Source of the DNA: Paramicrobacterium humi
GTDB lineage: Bacteria > Actinomycetota > Actinomycetes > Actinomycetales > Microbacteriaceae
DNA length: 64,000 nt
Direction: 5' to 3'
Assembly (NCBI RefSeq): GCF_900105715.1
Contig: NZ_FNRY01000001.1
Location: 1,240,001 to 1,304,000 of the forward strand
Part shown: in pieces, positions 8,806-16,576 of the stretch
How positions within the stretch are numbered: the first letter of the stretch is position 1
Layout of the letters: each line of letters opens with the position of its first letter
Program-made: the position numbers and the translations under genes
The notes under the pieces: model-generated
Seen by the model: only the letters and a program-made list of their open reading frames with translations
Database searches by the model: none
What the model was told of the DNA's origin: nothing

Positions 8806-8851
8806 TAAGAATGGCGTCATGGGTCTTCAACTTCGCTTCGGTGAACGATGA
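8806..8851 (+). promoter_or_regulatory. Possible leaderless mini-ORF coupled to the SIR2-like gene
   Basis: A TAAGAA box (8806-8811) sits seven bases before ATG at 8819, the geometry of an actinobacterial leaderless transcript. That ATG opens a 10-codon frame whose TGA (8849-8851) overlaps the ATG of the next gene by four bases, so the small peptide could couple translation of the larger gene. Confidence 0.4.
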
Positions 8852-10395
8852 GTTCACACGTCTTCGTCGTCCGCGGCGACCTGCTCCACATGAACCTCGA
8901 CGCGTGGATGCTGCCCTCCGACCGCCGCTACACCATCAGTGACGCCTGGCGACGCGTGTCCGGCATCAGCAACGGCGTCGCCCGCACCAACTCCGCCGAA
9001 TTCGAGCGCGAAGAGCGCTTCGCCCTCCCGCTCAAGTCGTGGCGCTGGCCGCGCGCCCTTCCCGTTCTCACGGCGACACCGCACAAGAGCGCGCGCGACA
9101 CTTTCGAGATCGGCCGCCGCATCGAGGACTTCGTGCACACCGCCGCAGAGGCCGTCCGTCAGCGCCGCCAGGGCCGCGCGATCGACCCCGACGCGCGCAT
9201 CCTGCTCGGCATGACGATCTTCCCGAGTTCGGGGCGAACGGATGCCGCTTCCCTTGGCGAGCTGCTCGAGGCGCAGATGGCCGCCGCGCGTCACGCCGCA
9301 TCCGCCGAGAACGTCGACGTCGTGCTCGTTCTCGACGATGAGCGCACGTTCGCCCTCGCGCAGATGATCCGCAGCCACGACCGCAAGACCGCGTGGCCCG
9401 AGATCGCGAAGAACCGCAAGATGCTGAGGCACGCCGAATCGCTCGGCCGGCACGCGCGCGACGGCCGGCTCGTGCCGTTCATGGGCGCGGGCGTGAACGC
9501 GAGCTCGGTCACCCCCAGCTGGGAGCAGACCGTGGAGGCGCTCGCCGAGGGCGCCGACTTGAGCGACGCGGAGCGGCAGTCGTTGCAGCGCGACAGCGAC
9601 CCCCTCGACCAGCTCGCGTTCTTGCGCTCCGTATACGACGAACGCCGCGACGGCTCGTTCGAGCAGGCGATCTCCGAGATCGTCGGGGTGAAGAACTACG
9701 GGCTCGCGCCGGCGCTGCTCGCGAGCCTCAAGTCGCCGCAGGCGTTCACGCTCAACGTCGACCGGCTGTTCGAGATCGCCGCGGAAGACATCGGCGACCC
9801 TCGCACGGTCGTGCCCGGCGGCCGCCGCGTCGGCGCGCCGTGGCTGTACAAGCTTCTCGGCTCCGTCGACGACCCCGCGAGCATCGCCCTGCTCGTCGAC
9901 AGCGGTGGGAGCGACGGCATCCGGGCGACGGTGCGCGCCCTCGTGGCCGCGAGCGCCGCGGGAAACCACCTGCTGTTCGTCGGCTTCGGCACGGGCGACC
10001 GCAGCTTCCACGGCATCGCGCACGACGTGCGCGCCGCTCTGCCGAAGGACGCCGACGCGGCCGCGCAGGCCACGGCGCTCACGCTGCGCGACGACCCGCT
10101 CGACCGCCGCTTGTGGGAGGGGCGCCTCGCGCTCGTGCCGATGGCGGGCGCCGATGCGAGCGACGGCGATGCGACGCGCGCGCTCGAGGTGTACCTCGAC
10201 GCCGTGCTCGCGTTCGCGACCGACAGCCGCTCATACGCGCTGTCGCCGGGCTTCCGCGAGGTGCTTCCGACCGCGGACGCGAAGCTCGCCGCGGTGCTCG
10301 GCTCGGCGGCATCCGCCCTCACCGACGACATGACGGATGCCGCCGCCTACGCGCGCGTCACGGCTCTGCTGCGCGACCTCGGCTGGGAGGGCTGA
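8848..10395 (+). CDS. Macro-like N-terminal plus SIR2-like C-terminal two-domain protein
   Basis: A 515-residue protein. Residues 1 to about 185 begin VFVVRGDLLHMNLDAWMLPSD and end with a helix and NVDVVLVLDDERTFAL, resembling a divergent macro domain; this is a weak inference. Residues about 200-460 form a SIR2-like NAD-binding domain: PFMGAGVN (210-217), TLNVDRLFE (301-309), YKLLGSVDDPASI (334-346) and LLFVGFGTGD (375-384). SIR2-like anti-phage effectors usually read K-L-H-G-S at the fourth block; here the histidine is leucine (336), so ordinary NADase or deacylase chemistry may be lost. It stands alone. A defence or NAD-sensing role is possible but unproven. Confidence 0.7.
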   Translation: MSSHVFVVRGDLLHMNLDAWMLPSDRRYTISDAWRRVSGISNGVARTNSAEFEREERFALPLKSWRWPRALPVLTATPHKSARDTFEIGRRIEDFVHTAAEAVRQRRQGRAIDPDARILLGMTIFPSSGRTDAASLGELLEAQMAAARHAASAENVDVVLVLDDERTFALAQMIRSHDRKTAWPEIAKNRKMLRHAESLGRHARDGRLVPFMGAGVNASSVTPSWEQTVEALAEGADLSDAERQSLQRDSDPLDQLAFLRSVYDERRDGSFEQAISEIVGVKNYGLAPALLASLKSPQAFTLNVDRLFEIAAEDIGDPRTVVPGGRRVGAPWLYKLLGSVDDPASIALLVDSGGSDGIRATVRALVAASAAGNHLLFVGFGTGDRSFHGIAHDVRAALPKDADAAAQATALTLRDDPLDRRLWEGRLALVPMAGADASDGDATRALEVYLDAVLAFATDSRSYALSPGFREVLPTADAKLAAVLGSAASALTDDMTDAAAYARVTALLRDLGWEG

Positions 10396-10411
10396 GCCGC
10401 CGTACTCGCCG

Positions 10412-11071
10412 TCACGTCGGCGGCTCCTCGCGTCCGGCTGGTGGCCGCGGCCGCAGCGCCGGGATGAAGCGAATGAGCGCCCCGAGCAGCAGGCCGAGCA
10501 GGATCGCGGGGCCGTGCTCGTTGCCGAGAACCGTCAGAACGATGCCGACCGCGATTATGACGACGAGCCCGATGACCGAGGCCGGCAATGCCGGCCTGCG
10601 CGCCGTCACGATGACGGTGGAGGCCGCGACCAGGGCGAGCGTGGCCATCGAGTTCCCTGCGCCGGGATGGTGCAGCTGGAGCAGCATGCTGCCGATGCCG
10701 CCGATCGTGAAGGCGAGCACGGCGTGGAGACCGGGCAGGGCGCGTACGATGATGAGGAGCGAGACCGCGAGGACGGCGAGGTTGCTGACGGTGCCGGCGA
10801 GGCCGCCGTCTTGCAGCACGTTGGCCGTGACGACGCGCCACCACTCGCCGTGCTCGAGGATGGCGGCGTTGCGCATCCCGGCATCCAGCAGCTGCGGCTG
10901 GGCAAGCTGAATGACGGAGGGGATCGCCACGACAAGCCAGAGCACGGCGGCCCACCAGGTGAGACGCACCGGTGGTTGAGAGGGCTGACGCCGAAGATTC
11001 GAGGCGGCGATCGCCGCCCAGCCCCCGGCGAAGGCGACCCAGAGGACGATCGACTCGATCAGGGGTCTCAT
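10412..11071 (-). CDS. Rhomboid-like integral membrane protein
   Basis: A 219-residue protein with about six or seven hydrophobic segments. It has GEWWRVVTANVL (75-86), the usual G-E-x-W-R entry to a rhomboid core, GAGNSM with a serine at 141 in the position of the G-x-S nucleophile motif, and a histidine at 186 in NEHGPAILLGLLLGAL that could complete a Ser-His dyad. Rhomboids cleave membrane proteins inside the bilayer. Sequence spacing is loose, so a non-catalytic relative is possible. It ends 16 bases from the convergent SIR2-like gene and follows the DUF1349 gene on the minus strand. Confidence 0.6.
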   Translation of the reverse strand: MRPLIESIVLWVAFAGGWAAIAASNLRRQPSQPPVRLTWWAAVLWLVVAIPSVIQLAQPQLLDAGMRNAAILEHGEWWRVVTANVLQDGGLAGTVSNLAVLAVSLLIIVRALPGLHAVLAFTIGGIGSMLLQLHHPGAGNSMATLALVAASTVIVTARRPALPASVIGLVVIIAVGIVLTVLGNEHGPAILLGLLLGALIRFIPALRPRPPAGREEPPT

Positions 11072-11086
11072 TCCGCACTCCAGGCG

Positions 11087-11674
11087 TTACTCGTGCAGCG
11101 ACGCGTCGGTGGGCGTCTCCGCCCACGACGCGAACGTGATCTCGAGGCCGGAGCGGGTGGGAGCGCACACGAAGGGTCCGGCCTCGGCCTTCGCGTTCTC
11201 GGGCAATGGCGCGACGCGCACGAGGCGCCAGGGCTTGTCGTCGACTCTGGCGCGGACCGTCACCGACTCTCGCGCTCGGCTGAGGCGGACGGTGATGAGG
11301 CGGCCGGCCCAGTCGGGCACGGGAGCGACCGACCAGTCGGAGCGGCCGAGAGTGACGACGGCGCCGACCTGCGGCTGGCCGTCGGCGTACTCGACGCCGG
11401 CCTTGATCCACGTCTCGTCGTCGATGCGGAGGAAGACGCCCGCCTGGTCGAACTGTTCGGCGAACGCGGCAATGAATGCCACCTCGACGGCGCGACCGAC
11501 GGCGAGGGGAGCGAGGAGCGCGTGCTCGGTGTCGTGGACGAAGCCGTAGGAGGTGTGCCGCCACGCGTCGCTGCCCTCCGCGGCGACGACGGTCAGCCCG
11601 TCATCGGTCACCGTCGCCGAGACGGGGTCGTGCGTCCAGGTCCCTGCGGTCCAGTCGATCGAGGTTTCGTGCAT
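11087..11674 (-). CDS. DUF1349 (concanavalin-like) protein
   Basis: A 195-residue cytoplasmic protein matching DUF1349, a beta-jelly-roll related to laminin-G/concanavalin-like lectins. Recognisable segments are the opening W-T-x-G-T-W, the DTEHALLAPL strand, QFDQAGVFLRIDDETWIKAGVEY and SDWSVAPVP. There is no signal peptide. Related yeast and bacterial proteins are uncharacterised or linked to sugar handling. It lies just upstream of the rhomboid-like gene with a 15-base gap, which suggests cotranscription without explaining function. Confidence 0.8.
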   Translation of the reverse strand: MHETSIDWTAGTWTHDPVSATVTDDGLTVVAAEGSDAWRHTSYGFVHDTEHALLAPLAVGRAVEVAFIAAFAEQFDQAGVFLRIDDETWIKAGVEYADGQPQVGAVVTLGRSDWSVAPVPDWAGRLITVRLSRARESVTVRARVDDKPWRLVRVAPLPENAKAEAGPFVCAPTRSGLEITFASWAETPTDASLHE

Positions 11675-11727
11675 GCACCCACCGTAGAGGGCGCCGACCG
11701 CGGACCGCAGCCCAGTAGGCTTCCCTC

Positions 11728-12114
11728 GTGATCATCGCCGTCGTCTTCGTCGTTCTGCTCGGGCTGCTCGCGCTGTTCCAGCTCGCCTTGGCCCTCGGGG
11801 CGCCGTGGGGACGCTTCGCGTGGGGCGGGCAGCATCGGGGCGTTCTCCCGGCCGGGAAGCGGGTCGGCTCGGGCGTCACGGTGCTCGTCTACGTCGTCAT
11901 CGCTCTCATCGCGCTCGACAAGGCTGCGCTCATCGACATCTTCCCCAGCGCATTCTCGAGCGTGGGCATGTGGGTCGTGTTCGCGTTTCTCGTGCTCAGC
12001 GTGCTCATGAACGCGATATCGCGGTCGAAGCCCGAGCGCGTGACGATGACGCCTGTCTCGCTTCTGCTCGCCGCGCTCGCTCTGCTTGTCGCGCTGACCG
12101 GCACGGGAGCGTAA
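11728..12114 (+). CDS. Small integral membrane protein of unknown function
   Basis: A 128-residue protein with a GTG start and four hydrophobic segments (about residues 2-24, 49-70, 78-97 and 108-125). The first loop has APWGRFAWGGQHRGVLP, a pattern seen in a family of uncharacterised actinobacterial and firmicute membrane proteins. I cannot assign a function. It is divergent from the DUF1349 gene and is followed after 45 bases by a SHOCT-domain gene on the same strand. Confidence 0.65.
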   Translation: MIIAVVFVVLLGLLALFQLALALGAPWGRFAWGGQHRGVLPAGKRVGSGVTVLVYVVIALIALDKAALIDIFPSAFSSVGMWVVFAFLVLSVLMNAISRSKPERVTMTPVSLLLAALALLVALTGTGA

Positions 12115-12159
12115 GGGAGTATCGTCGAGCCCACACGATCGGCTTGCGCGAGGGAAAAG

Positions 12160-12435
12160 ATGCTGGGGAACCTGTCCGGGTGGCACCTGATGATCATCGT
12201 CGCGGTGTGGCTCGTTCCCGCCGCCATCATCACGATCGCGGCGTTCGTCATCGTCACGTACGTGCGCAAGCGCAACCCGGCCGCTCCGCCCGTCATGGAG
12301 GCAGGCTCGGGAGTTCCCTCGCCCGCGTCGCCGCTCGAGCACCGGCTGCGGGAACTCGACGAGCTGCGCAGCAAGAACTTGATCAGCGAGACTGAGTATC
12401 GGCGGAAACGCGAGGAGATCCTGCGCGACCTGTAG
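12160..12435 (+). CDS. SHOCT-domain membrane protein
   Basis: A 91-residue protein with one N-terminal transmembrane segment (about residues 10-33), a short proline/serine linker, and a C-terminal SHOCT motif: LEHRLRELDELRSKNLISETEYRRKREEIL. SHOCT is a short oligomerisation helix pair found at the ends of many membrane proteins. The arrangement suggests a small membrane-anchored oligomer. No enzymatic domain is present. Confidence 0.8.
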   Translation: MLGNLSGWHLMIIVAVWLVPAAIITIAAFVIVTYVRKRNPAAPPVMEAGSGVPSPASPLEHRLRELDELRSKNLISETEYRRKREEILRDL

Positions 12436-12441
12436 CGGCTC

Positions 12442-12927
12442 TCAACCGAGCAGACCGCCCCAGACGGCGCGTGCACCGGAATCGCCGATCAGGACGAGCA
12501 GGATGACGGTGCCCACGGCGACGATGACGCTTGCGACGGCGAGAACCGTGAAGGCGACGCGCGCGAGCGCGCGGCGTGATGATGGAACTCCCCGCCTTCC
12601 CCCGCGAAACCACACCCACTGCGCGAGCGCGACGACGAACAGGGCGATCGTCCAGGGCAGCAGCATCTCGCCATAGCGCTGGTGCAACTGCACCGCCGGC
12701 ACGGGACCGACCGCCGCGGCGAGCGACTCGCCCGCGCTGACCGTGACGGGAACGAGCACGAGGACGACGAGAGCGCCGAGCGGCGTGACGACTCCGAGGC
12801 GGCGCCGCGCCGCCGGCCAGAATTGAGCGAGCAGAACCGCGAGCGCGACGAGCGGTGTCAGGACGACGACGGCGTGCACGAGCAGGGGATGGAGGGGAAG
12901 CCCGGCGAGCTGCAGAATATCGTCCAT
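12442..12927 (-). CDS. DUF2231-like membrane protein
   Basis: A 161-residue protein with four hydrophobic segments. It opens with LPLHPLLVHAVVVLTPL, the G/L-x-P-L-H-P motif of the DUF2231 family, whose paired histidines are thought to bind a metal or haem. It is convergent with the SHOCT gene, six bases apart. The ATG at 12927 lacks a strong ribosome-binding site, so the exact start is uncertain. Its 5' side adjoins the sigma-factor promoter region. Confidence 0.7.
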   Translation of the reverse strand: MDDILQLAGLPLHPLLVHAVVVLTPLVALAVLLAQFWPAARRRLGVVTPLGALVVLVLVPVTVSAGESLAAAVGPVPAVQLHQRYGEMLLPWTIALFVVALAQWVWFRGGRRGVPSSRRALARVAFTVLAVASVIVAVGTVILLVLIGDSGARAVWGGLLG

Positions 12928-12976
12928 GAACAGAACACGAGACTGACGCGAATTCCGTTCACCCGCTTCCCGAAAG

Positions 12977-13004
12977 TGAACCGGGAGCGCGACTGCCTCG
13001 TTGT
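12977..13004 (+). promoter_or_regulatory. SigL-type ECF promoter of the sigma/anti-sigma operon
   Basis: TGAACC (12977-12982), a 16-base spacer, then CGTTGT (12999-13004), 49 bases before the sigma gene. It matches the mycobacterial SigL pattern TGAACC-N16-CGT and a second copy at 14268, with nearly the same spacer bases (GGAGCGCG). It implies autoregulation of the sigma operon. Confidence 0.75.
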
Positions 13005-13053
13005 CTCGAGTGAGGACGATGTGCGCACGTGCCGCACATGAGAAAGGCACGGG

Positions 13054-13560
13054 ATGCTGGTGGACAAGGCACTGGCTCTCCGCGAGCTGCATGATCAGCA
13101 TGCGGCCGCGATCTGGCGCTATGCCGTCTACCTCACCGGCAACGCCTCGAATGCTGACGACGTCGTGCAAGAGACCCTCCTCCGGGCCTGGCGGACGCCG
13201 CGCATCCTCGAGCAGGACCCGGCGACGACACGCGGCTGGCTCTACACGGTCGCGCGCAATCTCGTCATCGACGACGTGCGCAGCGCCCGTCACCGTCACG
13301 AGTCACCGGTGGGGGAGCCGCCCGAGCGAGCGATCGAAGACCGCACGGACGAGCTCTTCGACTCGCTTCTCGTCGGCGAGGCGCTCATGACCTTGAGCGC
13401 CGACCACCGAGCCGTCGTCGTGCGGGCGTACTACGGCGGCCAGAACACGGCAGAGCTCGCCGCCGAGCTCGGCATCGCCGAGGGCACCGTGAAGTCCCGC
13501 CTGCACTACGGGCTTCGCGCCCTCCGGCTCGCCCTGCAGGAGAAAGGGGTGGTCCGATGA
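13054..13560 (+). CDS. ECF RNA polymerase sigma factor, SigL/SigK-like
   Basis: A 168-residue ECF sigma factor. Region 2 spans about residues 9-75 (AAIWRYAVYLTGNASNADDVVQE, then TRGWLYTVARNLVIDDVR), and region 4 about 105-160 (LSADHRAVVVRAYYGGQNTAELAAELGIAEGTVKSRLHYGLRAL). It directs RNA polymerase to promoters such as the TGAACC-N16-CGT sites at 12977 and 14268. The stop overlaps the anti-sigma start by ATGA. Release probably depends on the anti-sigma zinc site, as for mycobacterial SigL/RslA. The ATG at 13054 has an AAAGG site. Confidence 0.88.
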   Translation: MLVDKALALRELHDQHAAAIWRYAVYLTGNASNADDVVQETLLRAWRTPRILEQDPATTRGWLYTVARNLVIDDVRSARHRHESPVGEPPERAIEDRTDELFDSLLVGEALMTLSADHRAVVVRAYYGGQNTAELAAELGIAEGTVKSRLHYGLRALRLALQEKGVVR

Positions 13561-14240
13561 CCCCGGATCATGAGGCGCTCGCCGACTGGGACGCGGCCTA
13601 CGTGCTCGGAGCCCTCAGCCCCGCCGATCGCCGCGTCTTCGAATCGCACCTCGAAGAGTGCGAGCGGTGCCGCACCGCCGTCGCGGACCTCGCCGCCATG
13701 CCCGGCCTGCTGTCGCGCGCCCGCCCCATGGTGGAGGCGCTGGACGAACCGGAGCCTGCGGGTGGGCCGCCGGCCGACCTCGTCCACCGCGTCACGGCAC
13801 GCCGCCGGCGACGCAGCATCCGAACGCGCGTCATCGTCGGCGTGAGCGCACTGGCCGCGGCCATCGTTCTCCTCTTCGCCGTTCCCGCTCTCATTCCCGA
13901 CACTGCTGCGCCGACGACGGTAGCGCTGACGCCCGTCGAAGCCACGACGATGTCGGCGACGGTCGAGCTCAGCTCCGCTCCCTGGGGCACGCGGCTGCAC
14001 ATGGACTGCGACTACCCCGCAGGCGGCTACGGCACCGAGCCGGGCGACGCATGGCGGTACGTGCTCGTCGTCACCGACGCTCAAGGCCGCGCGAGCGACA
14101 TATCGACGTGGAACGCGGTGCCGGGCAAGACCGTTCACCTGGATGCAGCGACCGATCTGAACCTTGATGAGATCGCGACGATCGAAGTCCGCTCGACCGC
14201 CGGGGACACGATCCTCACCGGATCCACGGACGGGCCTTGA
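13557..14240 (+). CDS. Membrane-bound zinc-type anti-sigma factor (RskA/RslA-like)
   Basis: A 227-residue protein. The cytoplasmic N-terminus has the ZAS motif HLEECERC (His31, Cys35, Cys38), which binds zinc and holds the sigma factor. A basic stretch RRRRRSIRTR precedes one transmembrane helix (about 92-113), and the remaining 110 residues form the extracytoplasmic RskA-like beta domain. It is coupled to the sigma gene by a four-base overlap. The expected behaviour is release of sigma on redox or envelope stress. The target set includes at least the downstream lipoprotein, which has its own matching promoter. Confidence 0.85.
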   Translation: MTPDHEALADWDAAYVLGALSPADRRVFESHLEECERCRTAVADLAAMPGLLSRARPMVEALDEPEPAGGPPADLVHRVTARRRRRSIRTRVIVGVSALAAAIVLLFAVPALIPDTAAPTTVALTPVEATTMSATVELSSAPWGTRLHMDCDYPAGGYGTEPGDAWRYVLVVTDAQGRASDISTWNAVPGKTVHLDAATDLNLDEIATIEVRSTAGDTILTGSTDGP

Positions 14241-14267
14241 GCACCGCGGCGATGCGTCCGTGCGAGG

Positions 14268-14295
14268 TGAACCGGAGCGCGGGCTGTCTCGTGTG
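14268..14295 (+). promoter_or_regulatory. Second SigL-type promoter, for the COG4315 lipoprotein
   Basis: TGAACC (14268-14273), exactly 16 bases, then CGTGTG (14290-14295), about 44 bases before the lipoprotein ATG. It closely matches the site at 12977 in both boxes and spacer, so the lipoprotein is a probable direct target of the adjacent sigma factor. Confidence 0.75.
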
Positions 14296-14338
14296 CTGAG
14301 TGATCGCACTCGCGGTCACTCACCGAAAGGAAACGACA

Positions 14339-14836
14339 ATGACGTCGAGAATCGCGGCATCCCTCGCCGCGGCATCCCTCGCCCTTCTCGCCCTGACCGC
14401 CTGCGCGCCGACGAACTCCGAGGCGCCGGCGGCGGAATCCAGCACGGCGCCGAACACGAGCGCCTCGTCGGAGGTCGCCCTGTCGACGGCCGATTCATCG
14501 ATCGGCACGATCGTCGTCGACGGCACGGGGAAGGCCGTCTACCAGTTCGACAACGACACGCAGAACGGCGACTCCTCGTCGTGCACGGGTCAGTGCGCGG
14601 CGAACTGGCCCGCCGTTCCCGGTTCAGATGCGCCCAAACTCGACGGAGTGACGGGCGAGGTCGGAACCATCACCGGGGTCGACGGCGAACCGCAGCTGAC
14701 GCTCAACGGGTGGCCGCTGTACTACTACGTCGGCGACAACGCGGCCGGAGACACGTACGGTCAAGGACTGCAGGGGATCTGGTGGGTGCTGACTCCCGCG
14801 GGCAAGCCCATCACCTCCGACACGTCCGGCTACTGA
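14339..14836 (+). CDS. COG4315-type secreted lipoprotein
   Basis: A 165-residue lipoprotein. The signal peptide ends in the lipobox LTAC (Cys about 21), followed by a Ser/Ala/Pro-rich linker and two repeats of the COG4315 domain, with VYQFDNDT and LYYYVGDN matching its Y-x-(F/W/Y)-x-x-D signature. SSCTGQCAANWP is also typical. These proteins sit on the outer face of the membrane; their function is unknown, though they recur beside SigK/SigL-type sigma operons. The start at 14339 follows GAAAGGA. Its own SigL-type promoter makes it part of the sigma regulon. Confidence 0.85.
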   Translation: MTSRIAASLAAASLALLALTACAPTNSEAPAAESSTAPNTSASSEVALSTADSSIGTIVVDGTGKAVYQFDNDTQNGDSSSCTGQCAANWPAVPGSDAPKLDGVTGEVGTITGVDGEPQLTLNGWPLYYYVGDNAAGDTYGQGLQGIWWVLTPAGKPITSDTSGY

Positions 14837-14907
14837 CCGCGATCGCGACGACGTCGACGATTGTCAAGGGCTGGAGCGCCGCCGCGCGGCCGCGGCATCA
14901 TGGCGGC

Positions 14908-15120
14908 ATGAATGGAAAGCACGCGGGAGACGTGGACCCGCAAGACGCAGAACGCGACGAGAGCACAGCGACCGAGGACGGCAACCTCGGCTCCCTGTCG
15001 GACGTCGGCCACACCTTCGACCAGACGAACGGTCTCGTCGACGGGCTTGAGGGCAACGCCGACGACCCTGACAAGGTCGACGAGCGACTCGACGAACCCA
15101 CCGACGACGGGAATTCCTAG
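14908..15120 (+). CDS. Small acidic hypothetical protein
   Basis: A 70-residue acidic protein (MNGKHAGDVDPQD... ending DEPTDDGNS) rich in Asp, Glu and Gly with no membrane segment. It may be a stand-alone disordered protein, as similar short acidic frames are common in this family of bacteria. There is no convincing ribosome-binding site, so expression is uncertain. It resembles in composition, but not in sequence, the acidic protein at 5612-6169. Confidence 0.45.
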   Translation: MNGKHAGDVDPQDAERDESTATEDGNLGSLSDVGHTFDQTNGLVDGLEGNADDPDKVDERLDEPTDDGNS

Positions 15121-15159
15121 CCCTCGCGTTGCCGGCGCCCGTTTACGAAAGCGCGAGGC

Positions 15160-16482
15160 TCAGAACCAGATGCTGAGCAACGGCGCCTCGGCCGCACGGA
15201 ACGCCGCGTCGGCCCGTTCCGCCGAGCCCGGGCGCCGCTCGAGCACCGTGCCCGCGCGCACGAGCGTCGACGCCGGCGTCGCCCCGAGGTAGAGCGCCGC
15301 GAGCGAATTCACGCTCAGCGCGAGGTGAGCGGCATCCGCCGGCACGTCCGCGTCGGCGTCGAGCCGCGTCACGGTGCCCGCGCCGCTCTCGTCCACGCTC
15401 AGCAGCATCCGCCCCTCGGCAAAGCCGTTCGGGTCCGCGACATCGAGGACCAGGTCGATCGGCGCGCTGTACGTGCGCGCCTCGAGCGCCGCGACGGGGT
15501 CGAGGACGCGCAGCCACAAGTGGTCGTAGGGTCGCGACTGCACGGCCCGACGGTCGGAGAGCTGCCAGGCGACGGAGTCGTCGACGGGGCGCAGGTACGC
15601 CTTGACCGCGGTGACGAGGTCGAGTTCGAGCAGGAATCGCCACAGCCCGTTCGCCGCGTCATCGGTCGCGGCGACGAGTGACTGCACCTCCACGGTGTGC
15701 ACGGTGAAGTCGTCTTCGCCGCCGGTCACGCGGTAGATGGCGAATCCCTGCAGCGCGCCGGACGCATCGTCGTAGCGCACCGCCCGCAGGCTCTTCACCT
15801 TGTCGGCGCTGCGCTCGTCGGTAGCGCACGTCTCCGCCCACAGCGCGTCGTCGGCCTCGATCTCGCCCGCATGCCGGCGGCGGGCGCTTTCGAACACTGC
15901 GCGGGCCGAGTGGTGCAGCTCCTCGCGAGTGGTGAAGCGCACACGACCGGATGCTGCCGGGCCGGCCCACCGTGCCCGCCTCGTGTCGATCGTGACATCG
16001 CTCGCGAACGCGGACGGGGCGAAGCCGAACCGGCCGTAGATCGTCGCTTCGGATGCCGTGAGGGCTGCGATCGGCACGCCGCACGCGTGCGCGGTGCGCA
16101 GCTCGGACTCGAGCAGGTTGCGCGCGATGCCGCGGCGGCGGTGGGTCGGCGCGACGGTCACGGCGCTGATCGCCCAGACGGGAATGCTGCTCCCGCCCGG
16201 GAGGCTCAGCGGCGTCTCCCACGTCGACACCGTCGCGACGGGCTCGGCGCCGACGGCATCCGACTCGTCCCATACTCCCGTCGTGCGCCGGTACGCCGCG
16301 TGCTCAAGCATGTAGGCGAGGCGCTTCTCGCTCGGTTCGTCATCATAGAAGCCGCGGGACTCGGCCCGGATCCAGGCGCTGAACGCGGCGGTGTCGGCGG
16401 TGTCGACGAGATCGAGTCTGAGCCCCTCGGCGTGAAGCCGTGCGGCGGAGGCGCTGTCGATGGGGGCGTCGCTGAAGTTCAC
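15160..16482 (-). CDS. Eis-like GNAT acetyltransferase with SCP2-type C-terminal domain
   Basis: A 440-residue protein of the Eis family. The N-terminal GNAT domain has the acetyl-CoA loop VAPTHRRRGIA (about 110-120) and IYGRFGFAPS. A second GNAT-like domain and a C-terminal SCP2-type fold follow. The protein ends LSIWF; a C-terminal carboxylate after Phe is the catalytic base in mycobacterial Eis. Eis enzymes acetylate lysine-like amines and several sites on aminoglycosides. The natural substrate here is unknown. It is separated from the upstream MHS transporter gene by a strong hairpin. Confidence 0.85.
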   Translation of the reverse strand: MNFSDAPIDSASAARLHAEGLRLDLVDTADTAAFSAWIRAESRGFYDDEPSEKRLAYMLEHAAYRRTTGVWDESDAVGAEPVATVSTWETPLSLPGGSSIPVWAISAVTVAPTHRRRGIARNLLESELRTAHACGVPIAALTASEATIYGRFGFAPSAFASDVTIDTRRARWAGPAASGRVRFTTREELHHSARAVFESARRRHAGEIEADDALWAETCATDERSADKVKSLRAVRYDDASGALQGFAIYRVTGGEDDFTVHTVEVQSLVAATDDAANGLWRFLLELDLVTAVKAYLRPVDDSVAWQLSDRRAVQSRPYDHLWLRVLDPVAALEARTYSAPIDLVLDVADPNGFAEGRMLLSVDESGAGTVTRLDADADVPADAAHLALSVNSLAALYLGATPASTLVRAGTVLERRPGSAERADAAFRAAEAPLLSIWF

Positions 16483-16523
16483 TCGATCACCCTACCGAGC
16501 ACCCCGGATGCGGGGAAACAGCC

Positions 16524-16550
16524 GGGCCGGCACCACGACGGTGCCGGCCC
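16524..16550 (-). terminator. Terminator hairpin downstream of the MHS transporter
   Basis: A perfect 11-base-pair stem: GGGCCGGCACC (16524-16534), loop ACGAC, GGTGCCGGCCC (16540-16550). It lies 27 bases past the stop of the transporter gene and 42 bases ahead of the Eis-like gene on the same strand, so it probably insulates the two. Confidence 0.75.
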
Positions 16551-16576
16551 CTCCCGAGTCGTTCTACGCGTATGGC

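Noticed and set aside
9393-10910. A 505-codon plus-strand frame
   Set aside because: It is an Arg/Ala-rich out-of-frame reading through the SIR2-like gene and the antisense of the rhomboid-like gene.
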